From Tetrapyrgos nigripes (Eukaryota; Basidiomycota; Agaricomycetes; Agaricales; Campanellaceae): DNA of 64,000 nucleotides. Positions 54,850-64,000 of the stretch are shown in pieces. Position numbers and translations under genes: made by a program. The stretch lies in contig JAACJM010000282.1 of NCBI GenBank assembly GCA_013368315.1, positions 1 to 64,000 on the forward strand, written 5' to 3'. The notes under the pieces were generated by a model. The model was given only the letters and a program-made list of their open reading frames with translations. It was not told where the DNA came from and did not search any database. Each line of letters opens with the position of its first letter. The first letter of the stretch is position 1.

Positions 54850-55966
54850 CGATGAACGATTTGGTCTAGACGATGACGAAGTGTTCTGCGTAGACGGAGG
54901 TTTTCTCTTAGATGACATTGGGAATGAACAGAGGGACAATACTGAACTTGTCACTTAGGGTACGGAGATTTTTATGAGTCGGGGAATCAGTAGTGGCACA
55001 AAGGGGTTTTTTTTGTCCAATCCTTTGACTTCTGCCGTATGTTTGATAAACAACAGCATGTCATTATACCTTCAAATTTTTGAATCAAGGTCAAACTGCC
55101 CATTGTATCACTGGTCTTTGCTGTGATTTTCTTTCAACATACCCATGTTCGGATTCCGACCTCGATTAGGTGTGTGAGTGTTATTCTGTGAAGGTGGAGG
55201 TGGTGGAGGTGGGTTAGGCATGTTTGTAGGCATTCCATACACTTTGGTTTGGAACTCTCAAGCGAGCTGGATGAAGTTGACTCGGAGTTCGGTTTTGGTT
55301 GCGAGCGGGATAAACTCGACTTGGAGGTTGGCTTAGGTTGCAAGCTGGATGGTGTCAACTTGGATGTCCTTTCTCTCCCCAACTTTTGTCCCCTTCCTGT
55401 ATATTTTTGAAAGGATAATCAAACCACTTACCTTAGCCTTTCTTTGTTCGCATCCTTAGCCTTTCTTCGCTTTTATACCCTTTGAAAATCAAGAACTTAT
55501 GGAGACTGCCAAGGCTATTGGTCTGATTTCCTCATTAATCATTTCTCCTGGCTTGTACGAAGTACTGCACTCAGGATTCTGGCTGGAAAATTAAAGCCTC
55601 AGTCGTTACGAGGTATGCTGCCTGTTTCTCTTTTCCTGAAAAGCTACATCAATATTGTTTACAGGACCCTCCTGGTTGGCAAGAGATCCTCAAGTACTTT
55701 CGTGATTCTGAATGTCAATCATACATATTCCAATACAGCTAGCAAGGTCATCAAACAGTGATCCACTGTCTTCACATGCAATTCCATTCTTCACGCCAAA
55801 AAAAGACTGCATTTGTTATCGAGCACAATTTCATCATGGCCACCTACCTTACCAATTGTGTCATTGTCTTTGAGGGTCAGCCTGCAGCAATCAGGATTTT
55901 TTCTGGATTTTATCAGATTTTTATTCGCGACTTTGCTGATTTAATTGCATCACGTCACAAGTCACC
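54850..55966. other. Outer-element filler, no supported gene
   Basis: A minus ORF at 55134-55382 has two repeats of SSLQPKPTSKSSLSRSQPKP type, low complexity. A plus ORF at 55758-56081 ends in the 18-bp tandem repeat. No domain is recognised. Confidence 0.35.
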
Positions 55967-56038
55967 AACATGTCACGAGTTACGGTCACGTCACGAGCTA
56001 CTGTCACGTCACGAGTTACGGTCACGTCACGAGTTACA
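55967..56038. repeat. 18-bp tandem repeat, four units
   Basis: Four units of 'gtcacgtcacgagttacg' with single changes are followed by a partial unit 'gtcacatgtgac'. Each contains cacgtcac/gtcacgtc palindromic cores. It lies inside the outer hAT. Confidence 0.85.
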
Positions 56039-56766
56039 GTCACATGTGACGTTCCGGGATCCAAGCCACAGGAGGACATAGGGGATAGTTTCGGTTGGCG
56101 TCGCAAAGGTTGTTAGTCGGAACTAAGGTATTATCTCGAATCGATGTTTTCCGTTCGTTTGAGTGAAATGTGGCGGGAAGTCCTCTCGTCAAGACGAGAG
56201 GACTTGCACGCATTTGATAGTTCCCTAAAGTTGTTCCTTTGTTTTTCCTGTTTTAGCTGTCGACGCTTGCTTTCATTGTTGTTGTACATACATATATATC
56301 TCGCGTTTGTATTCTTTTACCATTGTATTCTTTGAAAGAAAACTATCTTGGATCTCAAAATCCGTTGCTACGCATCTTTCTATTATTGGAATCTAAGTAC
56401 ATCTTGAGTATCCTAAGAGTATCCTAAGTTCGGATCTACTTGTTTGATTACCGGCTGGTGTGATGGTGAAGTCTTGGTCCGCTTCCCGTGCGGGAGCCAG
56501 ACCTCTGCTTCCCATGAGCTTGCCCCCAGTGTGAAGCAAGTTCGGTGTACTTTGAGCGAGAAAGACCATGAGACCGTGCCTTAATTTGATAAGTTCTCAT
56601 GCTAATTTTAGCACAATATTAAGGAAAATGATGTATCTCTTGGTTCAGAGCGCGCATACCATATCTAGAAACTCAATTTCACTCCTGGAGTGTCAATATG
56701 ACTTGTAAGGTCTCACTCCTACATTCCTATCTACATATCTAGAAGGGAAGTGGTTTTCACGGAATT
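56039..56766. other. Outer-element right subterminal region
   Basis: It includes the inverted subterminal block 56480-56533 and, near 56166-56205, a small perfect palindrome 'tcctctcgtc..gacgagagga'. No gene is supported. Confidence 0.4.
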
Positions 56767-57038
56767 TTAGCGATGCGAGTCGTGACTAGCCGGATCTAAA
56801 AGCCGAGCCGAGCCATTTACATAAGGAGCCGTTTGGAGCCGAGCCGGAGCCAACCGTAGTCGAACCGTTACAACACTAGAGCGAAACGAGTCTCCATGAC
56901 GAAGGCATGGGTCGTAAAGCTCGTTATGTTTTGCCGTGGCAAAGACCAGATAAGATCACGGACTCCGGAGCCGGTTTTCCAAAACCACTCTTGCGTCCCA
57001 ACCACCATCATTTCATCAAGACAGGCTTCCTTTCCATC

Positions 57039-58545
57039 AGTGAGTACCCGCTTTTACTGCTGCACCGAGCTTTATATGATAGATACGTGTCAGTGCCTCC
57101 CACCGTAGTCATCATAGGCTCAGGTGTTACAGGACTGTCTGTCGCGCTTGCTCTGCCAAGGACCTTCAGAGTGACCATCGTGGCGAGAGATCACGTCGGC
57201 GATAATCAGTCAAAGAAATGGGCTTCACCATGGTGCGTCATCTTTTCAGACTCGTAAGTCTCTCAGCACGATGAATCACTCGGCGAGTAGGGCAGGAGCG
57301 GGCTGTCTAGTGCGTACAGTGCTTCATCAATTGTGATATGTACAGCCACGGTACTGAATGATCTTCAACGTTGAAGTAGCCCTGGATAAATACCTCTGAA
57401 GATGACATCAATCTCCAGAAATCATCTCTTCGGTATCTTTGGAAACTGGCGGCAACTGATCCAGAGTCCTCTGTACGAGTAAGTACGCCTAGAGCTGGTC
57501 AATAAGGGATAATGAAATTGATCCTTATTTCGTCAGGTGGTCACAAATATCGCCTTCTGGGAGAAAGGTACTTCGAATGGAGAAAAGCCATGGTTTGAAG
57601 ACTTCATGGTCGATGTGCATCGTTGTCCGTTTCCCTTGGCATAGGTTCTGACACCGAATTTTCATGCAGTGTCGCGAGCTTCCTCCCTCTGACTTACCAG
57701 AAGGAGTTACCATGGGTCATGAGTTCAAAACATTGACAATGAATCCACAAGTATACCTTTTCTGGCTCAAAAATCAACTCCAGGTGTCCGGAAATGTCAA
57801 GTTTGTGAGAAGAGAGCTAAATCACATTTCCGAGGTATTGGACTGCTTACCGAAGGACGTTAGCAAAGAGGAGATAATATTGGTGAACGCGACGGGTTGT
57901 GGAGCAAAGTATCTCGGGGGAGTAAAGGACTCTGCTGTTCAGGAAGCTAGGGGACAGACTATGTTGGTAAAAAGTCCTTTGACGACTGTATACGTTAGAA
58001 GGTAGGTTTTCATTCGGAAACAACCATTTTGCGCATTCTAATATTCTTTTTCCCTTGTACATTAGCGGCGAAGAATATGCCTACGCTATTCCTCGAGGAG
58101 ATGGAACCGTTGTCCTCGGTGGTATTTCCCAAATTAATAACACGTACGTTGTTTCATTCTTCTGCGTCTATTCCCTTGGCTGAGTAATAACTTAATATTT
58201 TCTTCTTCAGAGACACCTCAGTTGATCCCGAGCTCAAGCACGAGATCCTCCGTCGAGTAAACCGCCTCACTCCTCCAGGAACATTCCCTGCCAAAGTCGA
58301 AGACCTAGATCTTGTGGAGGATATTACAGGTGTACGACCTGGGCGAGCGGGGGGCGTTCGTCTTGAAAGGGAACTCATCAAAGTCGAGGGACAAGGTGAT
58401 TCCTCTGTCAGCCAGTTAAGGGTAGTGCATGCATATGGTATGGGTGGAGGTGGGTACAAGTATTCTGCCTGGTGTGGGGATGAGGGTTGCTCAATTGGTG
58501 AATGAGTTTGTGTACGGGGATGGTAAGCAGAAAATGGCTGAGTGA
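57039..58545 (+). CDS. D-amino-acid oxidase-like FAD flavoenzyme (possible 3' frameshift)
   Basis: The N-terminus reads MPPTVVIIGSGVTGLSVALAL, a canonical GxGxxG FAD-binding fold, then VTIVARDHVGDNQSKKWASPW. The ATG is split by an intron (57040-57093, GTGAGT..CAG): A of the start codon is 57039 and TG is 57094-57095. Middle segments are WKLAATDPESSV, FMVDCRELPPSDLPEGVTMG, VNATGCGAKYLGGVKDS, GQTMLVKSPL and GEEYAYAIPRGDGTVVLGG. The end has DITGVRPGRAGGVRLE and VVHAYGMGGGGYKYS. There an extra base puts VGMRVAQLVNEF out of frame: the plain frame stops at 58503-58505, the shifted one at 58543-58545. Some exon edges around 57234-57480 are unresolved. The enzyme would oxidise D-amino acids to keto acids in peroxisomes. 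The outer hAT lies about 150 bp upstream. Confidence 0.78.
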
Positions 58546-58592
58546 TATACTCGGATATAATACAGTTGGAGGGAAACGAACAAGGTGTATGA

Positions 58593-59421
58593 CTATTGTA
58601 TTCTAGTCTGCGTTAATGCTAGAAATGGTGATTCTAACCATCTATCCTCTTTTGTGAATGACACATCTATGCATTTGCCTGTATCATCAGGTTTCGGCAA
58701 TCCCAACGCATCCCTATAACTCATATCATCCATTCCCTTCATATTGAACATGCTCTGTCTGTACAGGCTCTCGAAGCAATATAGCAGTTGCTTCCGGTGC
58801 GCTATGGTTTTCTTTATAAAATCTGGTGAGCAGCTCTCCATGAGGATGGTCAATGAACACTTACATCTATCATCCGACTAAGCTTCTGGACGTCCTGATA
58901 ACAGTGAATTACGTTCTGTGTCACTCTTCCTCGTCTTCTGATGCGACTTAAGATTCCTGGTGAATAGCGATTCCGTGGCCAGCTGCTTGAATGTGCTATG
59001 GAATCATATCTGATCTGAGAACATCTGAAATTGATCCTGCAAGACACGAAATGGATAATTGCTTTAGTAGCAAGTAGCTAAGTACTTACTGTAACATCCT
59101 CCTCTCAAATCTTCCCCAAACCTCCGGCGAAACACCTTCCTCTCTACACCTCCTCAGCGTATCTTCAGCTTTTCCTATCGCACTTTCCAACGCCTTCAAA
59201 TTCCGACAAGGGTATCTTTTCCTCAGGATGATCGCAGAAACCACGATGATGATAATAAGTAAGGAGAAGGTAATCCATGCAGCTAGTGGCCAATGAGATT
59301 CGACAGACAGAAGGAGATTGAGTTCAGGGGTGACGGCTTCGTCGACTACAGCATCGGAAAGGACAGATGGCAAGTCCGAATCAGTCACAGTGGTATGAGT
59401 ATCGCGGTTCTGAATGACCAT
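58593..59421 (-). CDS. RYPC/FRW membrane-protein family, copy K (intact, divergent)
   Basis: Exons 59421-59090 (332 nt), 59036-58865 (172 nt) and 58811-58593 (219 nt) join in frame (phases 2 and 0) to give 240 residues. Exon 1 (MVIQNRDTHTTVTDSD) has a strong membrane helix (WITFSLLIIIIVVSAIIL), RKRYPCRNLKALES and a charged helix (AEDTLRRCREEGVSPEVW). Exon 2 ends with VIHCYQDVQKLSRMID, but FRW is replaced by a basic region (RNRYSPGILSRIRRRGR). Exon 3 begins KTIAHRKQLLYCFESLYRQ, which aligns with the HRRQ...FE..YR motif of other copies. It has a longer C-terminal tail. The last intron is only 53 nt. This outlier shows which positions the family keeps: RYPC, the EEG(V/L) turn, CY-D, and HR(K/R)Q. 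Confidence 0.75.
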
Positions 59422-60534
59422 GCCACGGCCCGGGGATAAGGAATTTGGAACGAACATTGGAGAGTAATGGAGGATCGACCCTTAAGATTTTGGTTCTCAG
59501 GACTCGACGCAGCTTTTGCGGGGTACTTTATACAACTGCCTGAAGGACTTGGCAGAACATAACGGCAAGGCTCCAAGCGAATTCATGAACATGGCCAGCC
59601 TTGCGAGCGTCTGCCAAGCAATGATGATTGCTGATGGCACTCTAAGGCACTGGTCTGTATGGGCGACGATATCGTCCTCGGTCCGGTTAAGAATTGGTTA
59701 AGAACAGGACTAAGAAAACCAAGACACTCCCTACTCAATTAGACACTGCCAGGAATTATTGAATTACAGCTATCTGTAGAATTTTGAATGGCTGTAACAA
59801 CGTATGTGTTCATGATCATTAATGTAAGTAGAAAGACTGCCTTGGCATTTACTCTATCTCTGCATAGCGCTCAACGATTGGGCACGGACAATTTCAGCCT
59901 TGGCCTTCGTACTAAGCTTTCGACACTCCCTCGGTGTTGGCCAGCCCGGGCGGCACTTCGAAGACATAACTACTTATATAGCAGAACCTATGTACTAAAT
60001 CATGTACAATGTTCCTTCGTGTTCCTCCATCTACCTCCCTCCACTCCCTCCTCCACCCTTGCACAACCAAACCCAATGCGCAATCACACCGGTTCGATAG
60101 CAACACACCAAAACACCTTTCCCCACGGTACATCGTCATCATCTTTCTCCACTTCCTCAACAACTTCACCCTTTCCCTCATGGGACGTCCTGGTCCGTTT
60201 GCGCTCACAACAAACAAATCTAACTGGCTGTCCGTCCCAATATTTCATCAAATCGAACGAAATACCTCCAGGAAGGCGTAAAGAGAGCGAAGGGCTGAAT
60301 TCAAGGAAGCCGTAGCAAAAGTCGGTGGAGATTATGTCCTGTGGGGTTGGAACCCAGATTGGTTATATGTGCATATAGGCATTTAGTTCAGCCGTGAGGG
60401 AGATTTCGCGTTGATGGTGAGAAAACAAGGCAAAATGAGGGATAAGTGAGTATTGCTGCACGTTTGAGCAGAGAACTACAGCTCAGAGAAGACTGACCTC
60501 TGGTCCAAAGACTATATCTTTTCTATTCTCCTCA
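59422..60534. other. Intergenic; possible short ORFs
   Basis: Around 60003-60399 plus-strand frames include SFSTSSTTSPFPSWDVLVRL and, in another frame, EFKEAVAKVGGDYVLWGWNPDWLYVHIGI ending in TAG near 60387. The latter looks protein-like, but I cannot join it to a start. The rest holds the 5' region of copy K and the 3' region of the DUF1769 gene. Confidence 0.3.
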
Positions 60535-61604
60535 TTACTGAAGTATGACCGCCTCTGAGTAGACGTCGAGAAGTTGAAAGATGACTTTGAGGACTTGTGA
60601 ATTCCTATATGCACATACATTGGCGCATATAGCGACCATTATGAGTATGAACAGCGCATATACCCAGGTGTTTGATGGAAACTCACCTTCATTTCGCTTG
60701 CTCTTACTCGTTTTAATCCTGAGCTTGCGGAAAGCTGACTTCTGCTTGAGACCTCCATCTATGGCGTCGTTTGGAGATAAAGTGTCCGCAAAGTTATTTT
60801 TAAAGTCTTCTAGCGGGGACACTGGGGAGGATACGGAAGATGTGATGGATTGCAAGGAGGAAGAAGAGGAGGATGCGGAAGAGGCCGAGGGTGATGAGTT
60901 GGATGACGTTGCAGAGATGGAAGCTAAATGTAGCTGAGAAGTGTCTTCTTTGAGCGACTGCGGAGGTGGGAATTCCGGAACAACGTTGTCGATTTCGGGA
61001 GAGACTGGGGAGATAGAGCACAAATCTAAATCATCATCGATGTCGCCGTTTGGAAGATAGAGGTGTTTGTGCGCTAAGTAGGGCATGGTCGAGACAAGAG
61101 GAGATAAAGCCCAAGGCTTGGTCGAAGACCCGAGGTCATGTGTGAGAGTCGGGTCGATGTAGCTGCATGGACATGATGAGAATGCTTACAAACATAGCAG
61201 TAATGAAGACTCACTTCATGAACTTGAGAGCAGCACTGGAACCCCATGGTAAATGAAGAGGTCTGTCAAAAGTATTTCCAAAGAGTATTTCGTCTGCAGA
61301 GTACCGCTTCAAGAAGCGGCCTAGCAAAGCCGTCCACAGTCAGTATCCCGCATTACTCAAACACTTAGTCCTAGGTTCTGCAGAGCTCACCTTGCACCTG
61401 TATACTCCATGTCACTCCTTTCCGGTCCTCTCTCTCAAAGTACTCGCTCTCTGTTCCATCTGCAAATCCCTTGATATTACACACCACTTCTCCTTCAAAC
61501 CTATCGGAAGCAGGGAGCTTGAAAGGCTTATTTGTATTGACGTAGTCCGTTATTGGGACGAGAGCATCTAGAGAAGTTCCTGCGAGTACTCGAAGGTTGG
61601 GCAT
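60535..61604 (-). CDS. DUF1769 family membrane-anchored protein
   Basis: Three exons (61604-61391, 61320-61215, 61162-60535) encode 315 residues. The conserved part reads MPNLRVLAGTSLDALVPI, VNTNKPFKLPASDRFEGEVVCNIKGF, EYFEREDRKGVTWSIQVQG and RFLKRYSADEILFGNTFDRPLHLPWG. It continues YIDPTLTHDLGSSTKPWALSPL and STMPYLAHKH. This matches the fungal DUF1769 pattern. A Ser-rich acidic linker follows (SSPSASSASSSSSS), then a basic stretch (LRIKTSKSKRNEG) and one C-terminal membrane helix (WVYALFILIMVAICANVCA). It is probably tail-anchored to an internal membrane (inference). The function of DUF1769 is not established. Introns have GT..AG ends and keep frame. Confidence 0.9.
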
Positions 61605-62309
61605 CGTCGTTGCGAAGTCCTTAGGTGCAATTCAGAAAGAATGTCGTGAAAGTCGTCAAAAGTATGGTTTTGAATGAGGAAATGGGTTATGGACCGTTCA
61701 ACGTCTTCAAGGAAGTGAAAGTAGTGGAGAAAAGAGGGGCAAAGAGAAGTAGGCCTGCCTACAAAAAGGTGTCGTCGTGAGAGAAAGGGAGTTGACGTTG
61801 CTGCTCCAGTAACACCTTCGAGCACGTGCAATTTGAATTGGAATTTCTACTTTTAGACCGAGGCTATGGTCATGATTCATTGTGGCGTCATATTATATGT
61901 ACATAGTGGGTCAAGGTAGGAGGATAGGTATATATAGAAAAGCGGCTGCAGTTCTGTGCTATTTTTCCTTTCGCTGACTTTTCATGTCGTCGGGATCAGG
62001 GTATTTTTGCCTCTTACGAGCAAGTGACTTCCGGTCAATTGAGACTGGATCCCGAAGGTCACTGCCCTGGTCAGGCCCAAGAAATCGACCGTCACAGGTA
62101 CGTAATATTATATTAAGCGGCTTCACAATCTTCACAATCTTTGCATTCGAAGCTGGTCCCTAGCACCGAATATGGACCATCTGACCCACGATGCATGAGC
62201 TGAGCTGGGAGCTCGGTGTATACTTCACAGCCTCGGCAGATAATTATATAAATACTACAACTCCGGCGTTCAACGCTCTTGCTTCCTTCCTCACTACTTA
62301 CACTTAAGC
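61605..62309. other. Intergenic between divergent DUF1769 and F-box genes
   Basis: It contains both promoters. A plausible TATA-like run ('aattatataaatac') lies about 65 bp upstream of the F-box ATG. The minus ORF 61568-61831 overlaps the DUF1769 start and is probably 5' UTR sequence. Confidence 0.4.
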
Positions 62310-64000
62310 ATGACAGGGCTCATTGACCTCCCCACCGAGACTCTTCATGCAATCATTGCCGAAGTTGGGGTACTTATTACAATCTTTTGCTTCAATTTCA
62401 CCGTGACAGCCCGCACTGACACACGCTCTTTTTGAATCCAGTTAGAATACCAGCATCTGACCATTTTCCGAAGTGTCTGTAAAAGACTCAATGCTATCAC
62501 TGAGCCTAGCCTATTCTCAGAAGTTACCATCAACACTCACCCGAATACGCTTTTGATGACCACCATTCCGTTCTGCAAAGCATTATGCAACCCCGAATTT
62601 GGTGGAAGTCAACGAGCGACCGGGCCGAATTGCCTAGCAGTTCATGTCAAGAAATTGAAGATCACGTCCCGACCGGCGGAGACTTACAGTAGGTCCAGGT
62701 CTCCCCTCAGCGATTACCTTCAAAGCTCGAGCTTGCCTGGGTTTGATCGCGAGTCATTGTTGAATGCGTGGCCTGAGCAATTCATCCAGACCCTTGCTAG
62801 CTTTGTAAATGTTGTATCAGTACAGTGAGTGATATCTTCTAGTAGGACTCTCCGAAGACGCTTAGATCTTATCAGCTGGACGATCTCCGAGCACACTTTA
62901 AAACGGATGTTCGCCGAAATACCCGAGACCCTCACCAAACACGCAACGTTATCCAAATTCAGACTAGAGGGACCATATTGGGCGCCATATTGCCCAGAAC
63001 CCATTTGTCTGCACCATCTCAAAAACCTTCAGACTTTGGTAATCAACGAACGATTCCCTTACGATGGGTTTTACGCCTCCATTCTCCAACCGTTGTCCAC
63101 TGTCCTAAAGAATAGCCCTGATCTCGAGGAAATAGAACTGGATTCACCGTCACCGACGACAGTGAGACGAGGGCCACCGAATGAACCGTACTCGCTTGCT
63201 GATCTATTTGCGAATGTATCTCCGACGGTCTCCTTGAAGATCAGGAAACTCAAACTAAAGGGTCTCAGCCTGGCTAGTCATATGAACCACGAAGCAATAA
63301 TCATACCCCATCTAAAATCTTTGACCTATCTTACAGTGGACGATGGTCTCGGAATGAAAGACGACTTTTGGAGGATCTTATGGAAGGCGAAGGCTGATCT
63401 GGAGGAGCTGGAGGTTAAGTCTGGGGTTGTTGAGGGGCTTCTGAAGTATCTAGGGGAGTTTCATTCTGGGCTCAGGATCCTTCATCTTCGAGGAATCACG
63501 AAAGGAAGTGACAGTGCACAATTAGATCATCTTGCAGATATCTTTTATGGGTCGATATTACCACGTTTTGCGAGGAAACTACGGAAGCTGGTCATCGTCC
63601 CTTCACACGAGGGAAAGTGGTGTTTTGAGCTTCATACACTCGATGTCTTTTCCAAATGCACAAACCTACAACATCTAGAGGTGTGCCTAAGGTTGGGGAG
63701 TGTTTATGATGTGATGGTGAGTGTCAGGCTCTGTTGCAGCATCGATCGCTGACAGATTTAAAACACAGATGCCCTTGTTGAATTTGGCCCACGCCTTACC
63801 AAATTTGAGCACCCTCTCCCTTCGTTCCGTCGGAAGCCCACTGAACCAACAGTCATGGAGATGGAGTCGCAGTGATAATTTTTCGACGATCGAATCAGTG
63901 CTGAGGGATGCGATTCCTGCAGAAGAACATGCGAATTCTCCTTTACAAATCTCAGTAGGGCATTCTATGTTTTCTATTGGTAGGGGAGAAGATGGATCTC
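62310..64000 (+). CDS. F-box-like protein with LRR-type C-terminal region (cut by window end)
   Basis: Exons 62310-62369, 62442-62824, 62876-63716 and 63769 onward join in frame. The N-terminus MTGLIDLPTETLHAIIAEVG-LEYQHLTIFRSVCKRLNAITEPSLFSEV is an F-box: L-LP-E-L--I, then L---R-VCKR. The remainder contains repeated leucine-spaced segments (LKNLQTLVIN, SPDLEEIELDS, IRKLKLKGLSL, LKSLTYLTVDD, LEELEVKS, LRILHLRGI, LQHLEVC, LPNLSTLSLRS) as in fungal F-box proteins with degenerate leucine-rich repeats. The expected role is substrate recognition in an SCF ubiquitin ligase. Start chosen because it gives a complete F-box 12-20 residues in, with a TATA-like run upstream. The 3' end lies outside the window. 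Confidence 0.85.

Larger units (their letters stand above)
48767..56886. mobile_element. Outer hAT element, 8.1 kb, with 'gagcgaaa' duplication
   Basis: The ends 'tagtgttgta' (48775) and 'tacaacacta'-type (ending 56878) are flanked by a perfect 8-bp duplication 'gagcgaaa' (48767-48774, 56879-56886). The right end in reverse complement matches the start of the 533-bp MITE at 20261, so they share a family. The left end is doubled: a second 'tagtgttgta' preceded by 'gagcaaaa' sits 37 bp inside. Inverted subterminal blocks occur at 49011-49063 and 56480-56533 ('cactgggggc(g/a)agctcatggg'). No hAT transposase of its own is recognisable. The length is due to later insertions (mariner MITE, inner hAT with pogo) and a Tnp2-like fragment. 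Confidence 0.85.

Noticed and set aside
1..64000. CRISPR arrays, operons, riboswitches or bacterial-type elements
   Set aside because: The gene structure with spliceosomal introns is eukaryotic, and no regularly spaced direct repeats with unique spacers occur; the tandem repeats at 23117 and 55967 have no spacers.
1..64000. tRNA or rRNA genes
   Set aside because: I saw no convincing cloverleaf with B-box 'ggttcgaatcc' type sequence and no rRNA segments on either strand.

Overview
The window looks like nuclear DNA of a filamentous basidiomycete, probably an agaricomycete. Genes are split by many short introns (about 50-70 nt, GT..AG). The conserved genes are eukaryotic ribosomal proteins, a fungal DUF1769 protein, DUF6699 proteins, a D-amino-acid oxidase and an F-box protein. 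The mobile DNA (hAT, pogo, Tnp2/Plavaka-like, RT/RNase H retroelement) is also of basidiomycete type. All homology calls come from reading the translations; no search was run.

Housekeeping genes are few. Ribosomal proteins eS6 (28252-29227, minus) and uS15/S13 (29509-30139, plus) are head to head. The right end holds a D-amino-acid oxidase (57039-58545), a DUF1769 membrane protein (60535-61604) and the start of an F-box gene (62310 to the window end). The left end has a truncated RecQ-like helicase, three DUF6699 copies (one inverted duplicate pair with lesions) and a decayed secreted-protein gene.

The most distinctive content is an apparently undescribed multicopy family of small single-pass membrane proteins, with eleven copies or fragments from 1 kb to 59 kb. 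Each full copy has a short N-terminus, one transmembrane helix, an Arg-Tyr-Pro-Cys (RYPC) signature, a charged helix, an exon with FRW and CY(D/E) signatures, and a last exon with a HR(K/R)Q...F-Y-R signature. The gene structure is rigid: three exons, intron phases 2 then 0, and a middle exon of exactly 154 nt in most measurable copies. Copies at 30861, 32962, 58593-59421, 12040-12860 and 19166-19860 look intact. Others carry frameshifts, a lost splice donor, or stops of CpG-decay type.

The rest is a transposon graveyard with unusually legible insertions. hAT-like elements with 8-bp target duplications lie at 20261-20793, 25555-25945, 35726-36210, 45264-45904, 48775-56878 and 49611-53949. An 8-9 bp duplication flanks 16360-17769, whose empty site survives in a paralogous segment. 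The 48-57 kb block is a nest: an outer hAT holds a mariner-type MITE, a Tnp2/Plavaka-like fragment and an inner hAT, whose transposase ORF is split by a complete-looking 2.7-kb pogo element. A degenerate RT/RNase H retroelement occupies about 21.8-25.5 kb. From about 35.7 to 48 kb the sequence is CpG-poor, and copies of genes found elsewhere in the window show CG to TG/CA changes, as expected from methylation-linked decay.
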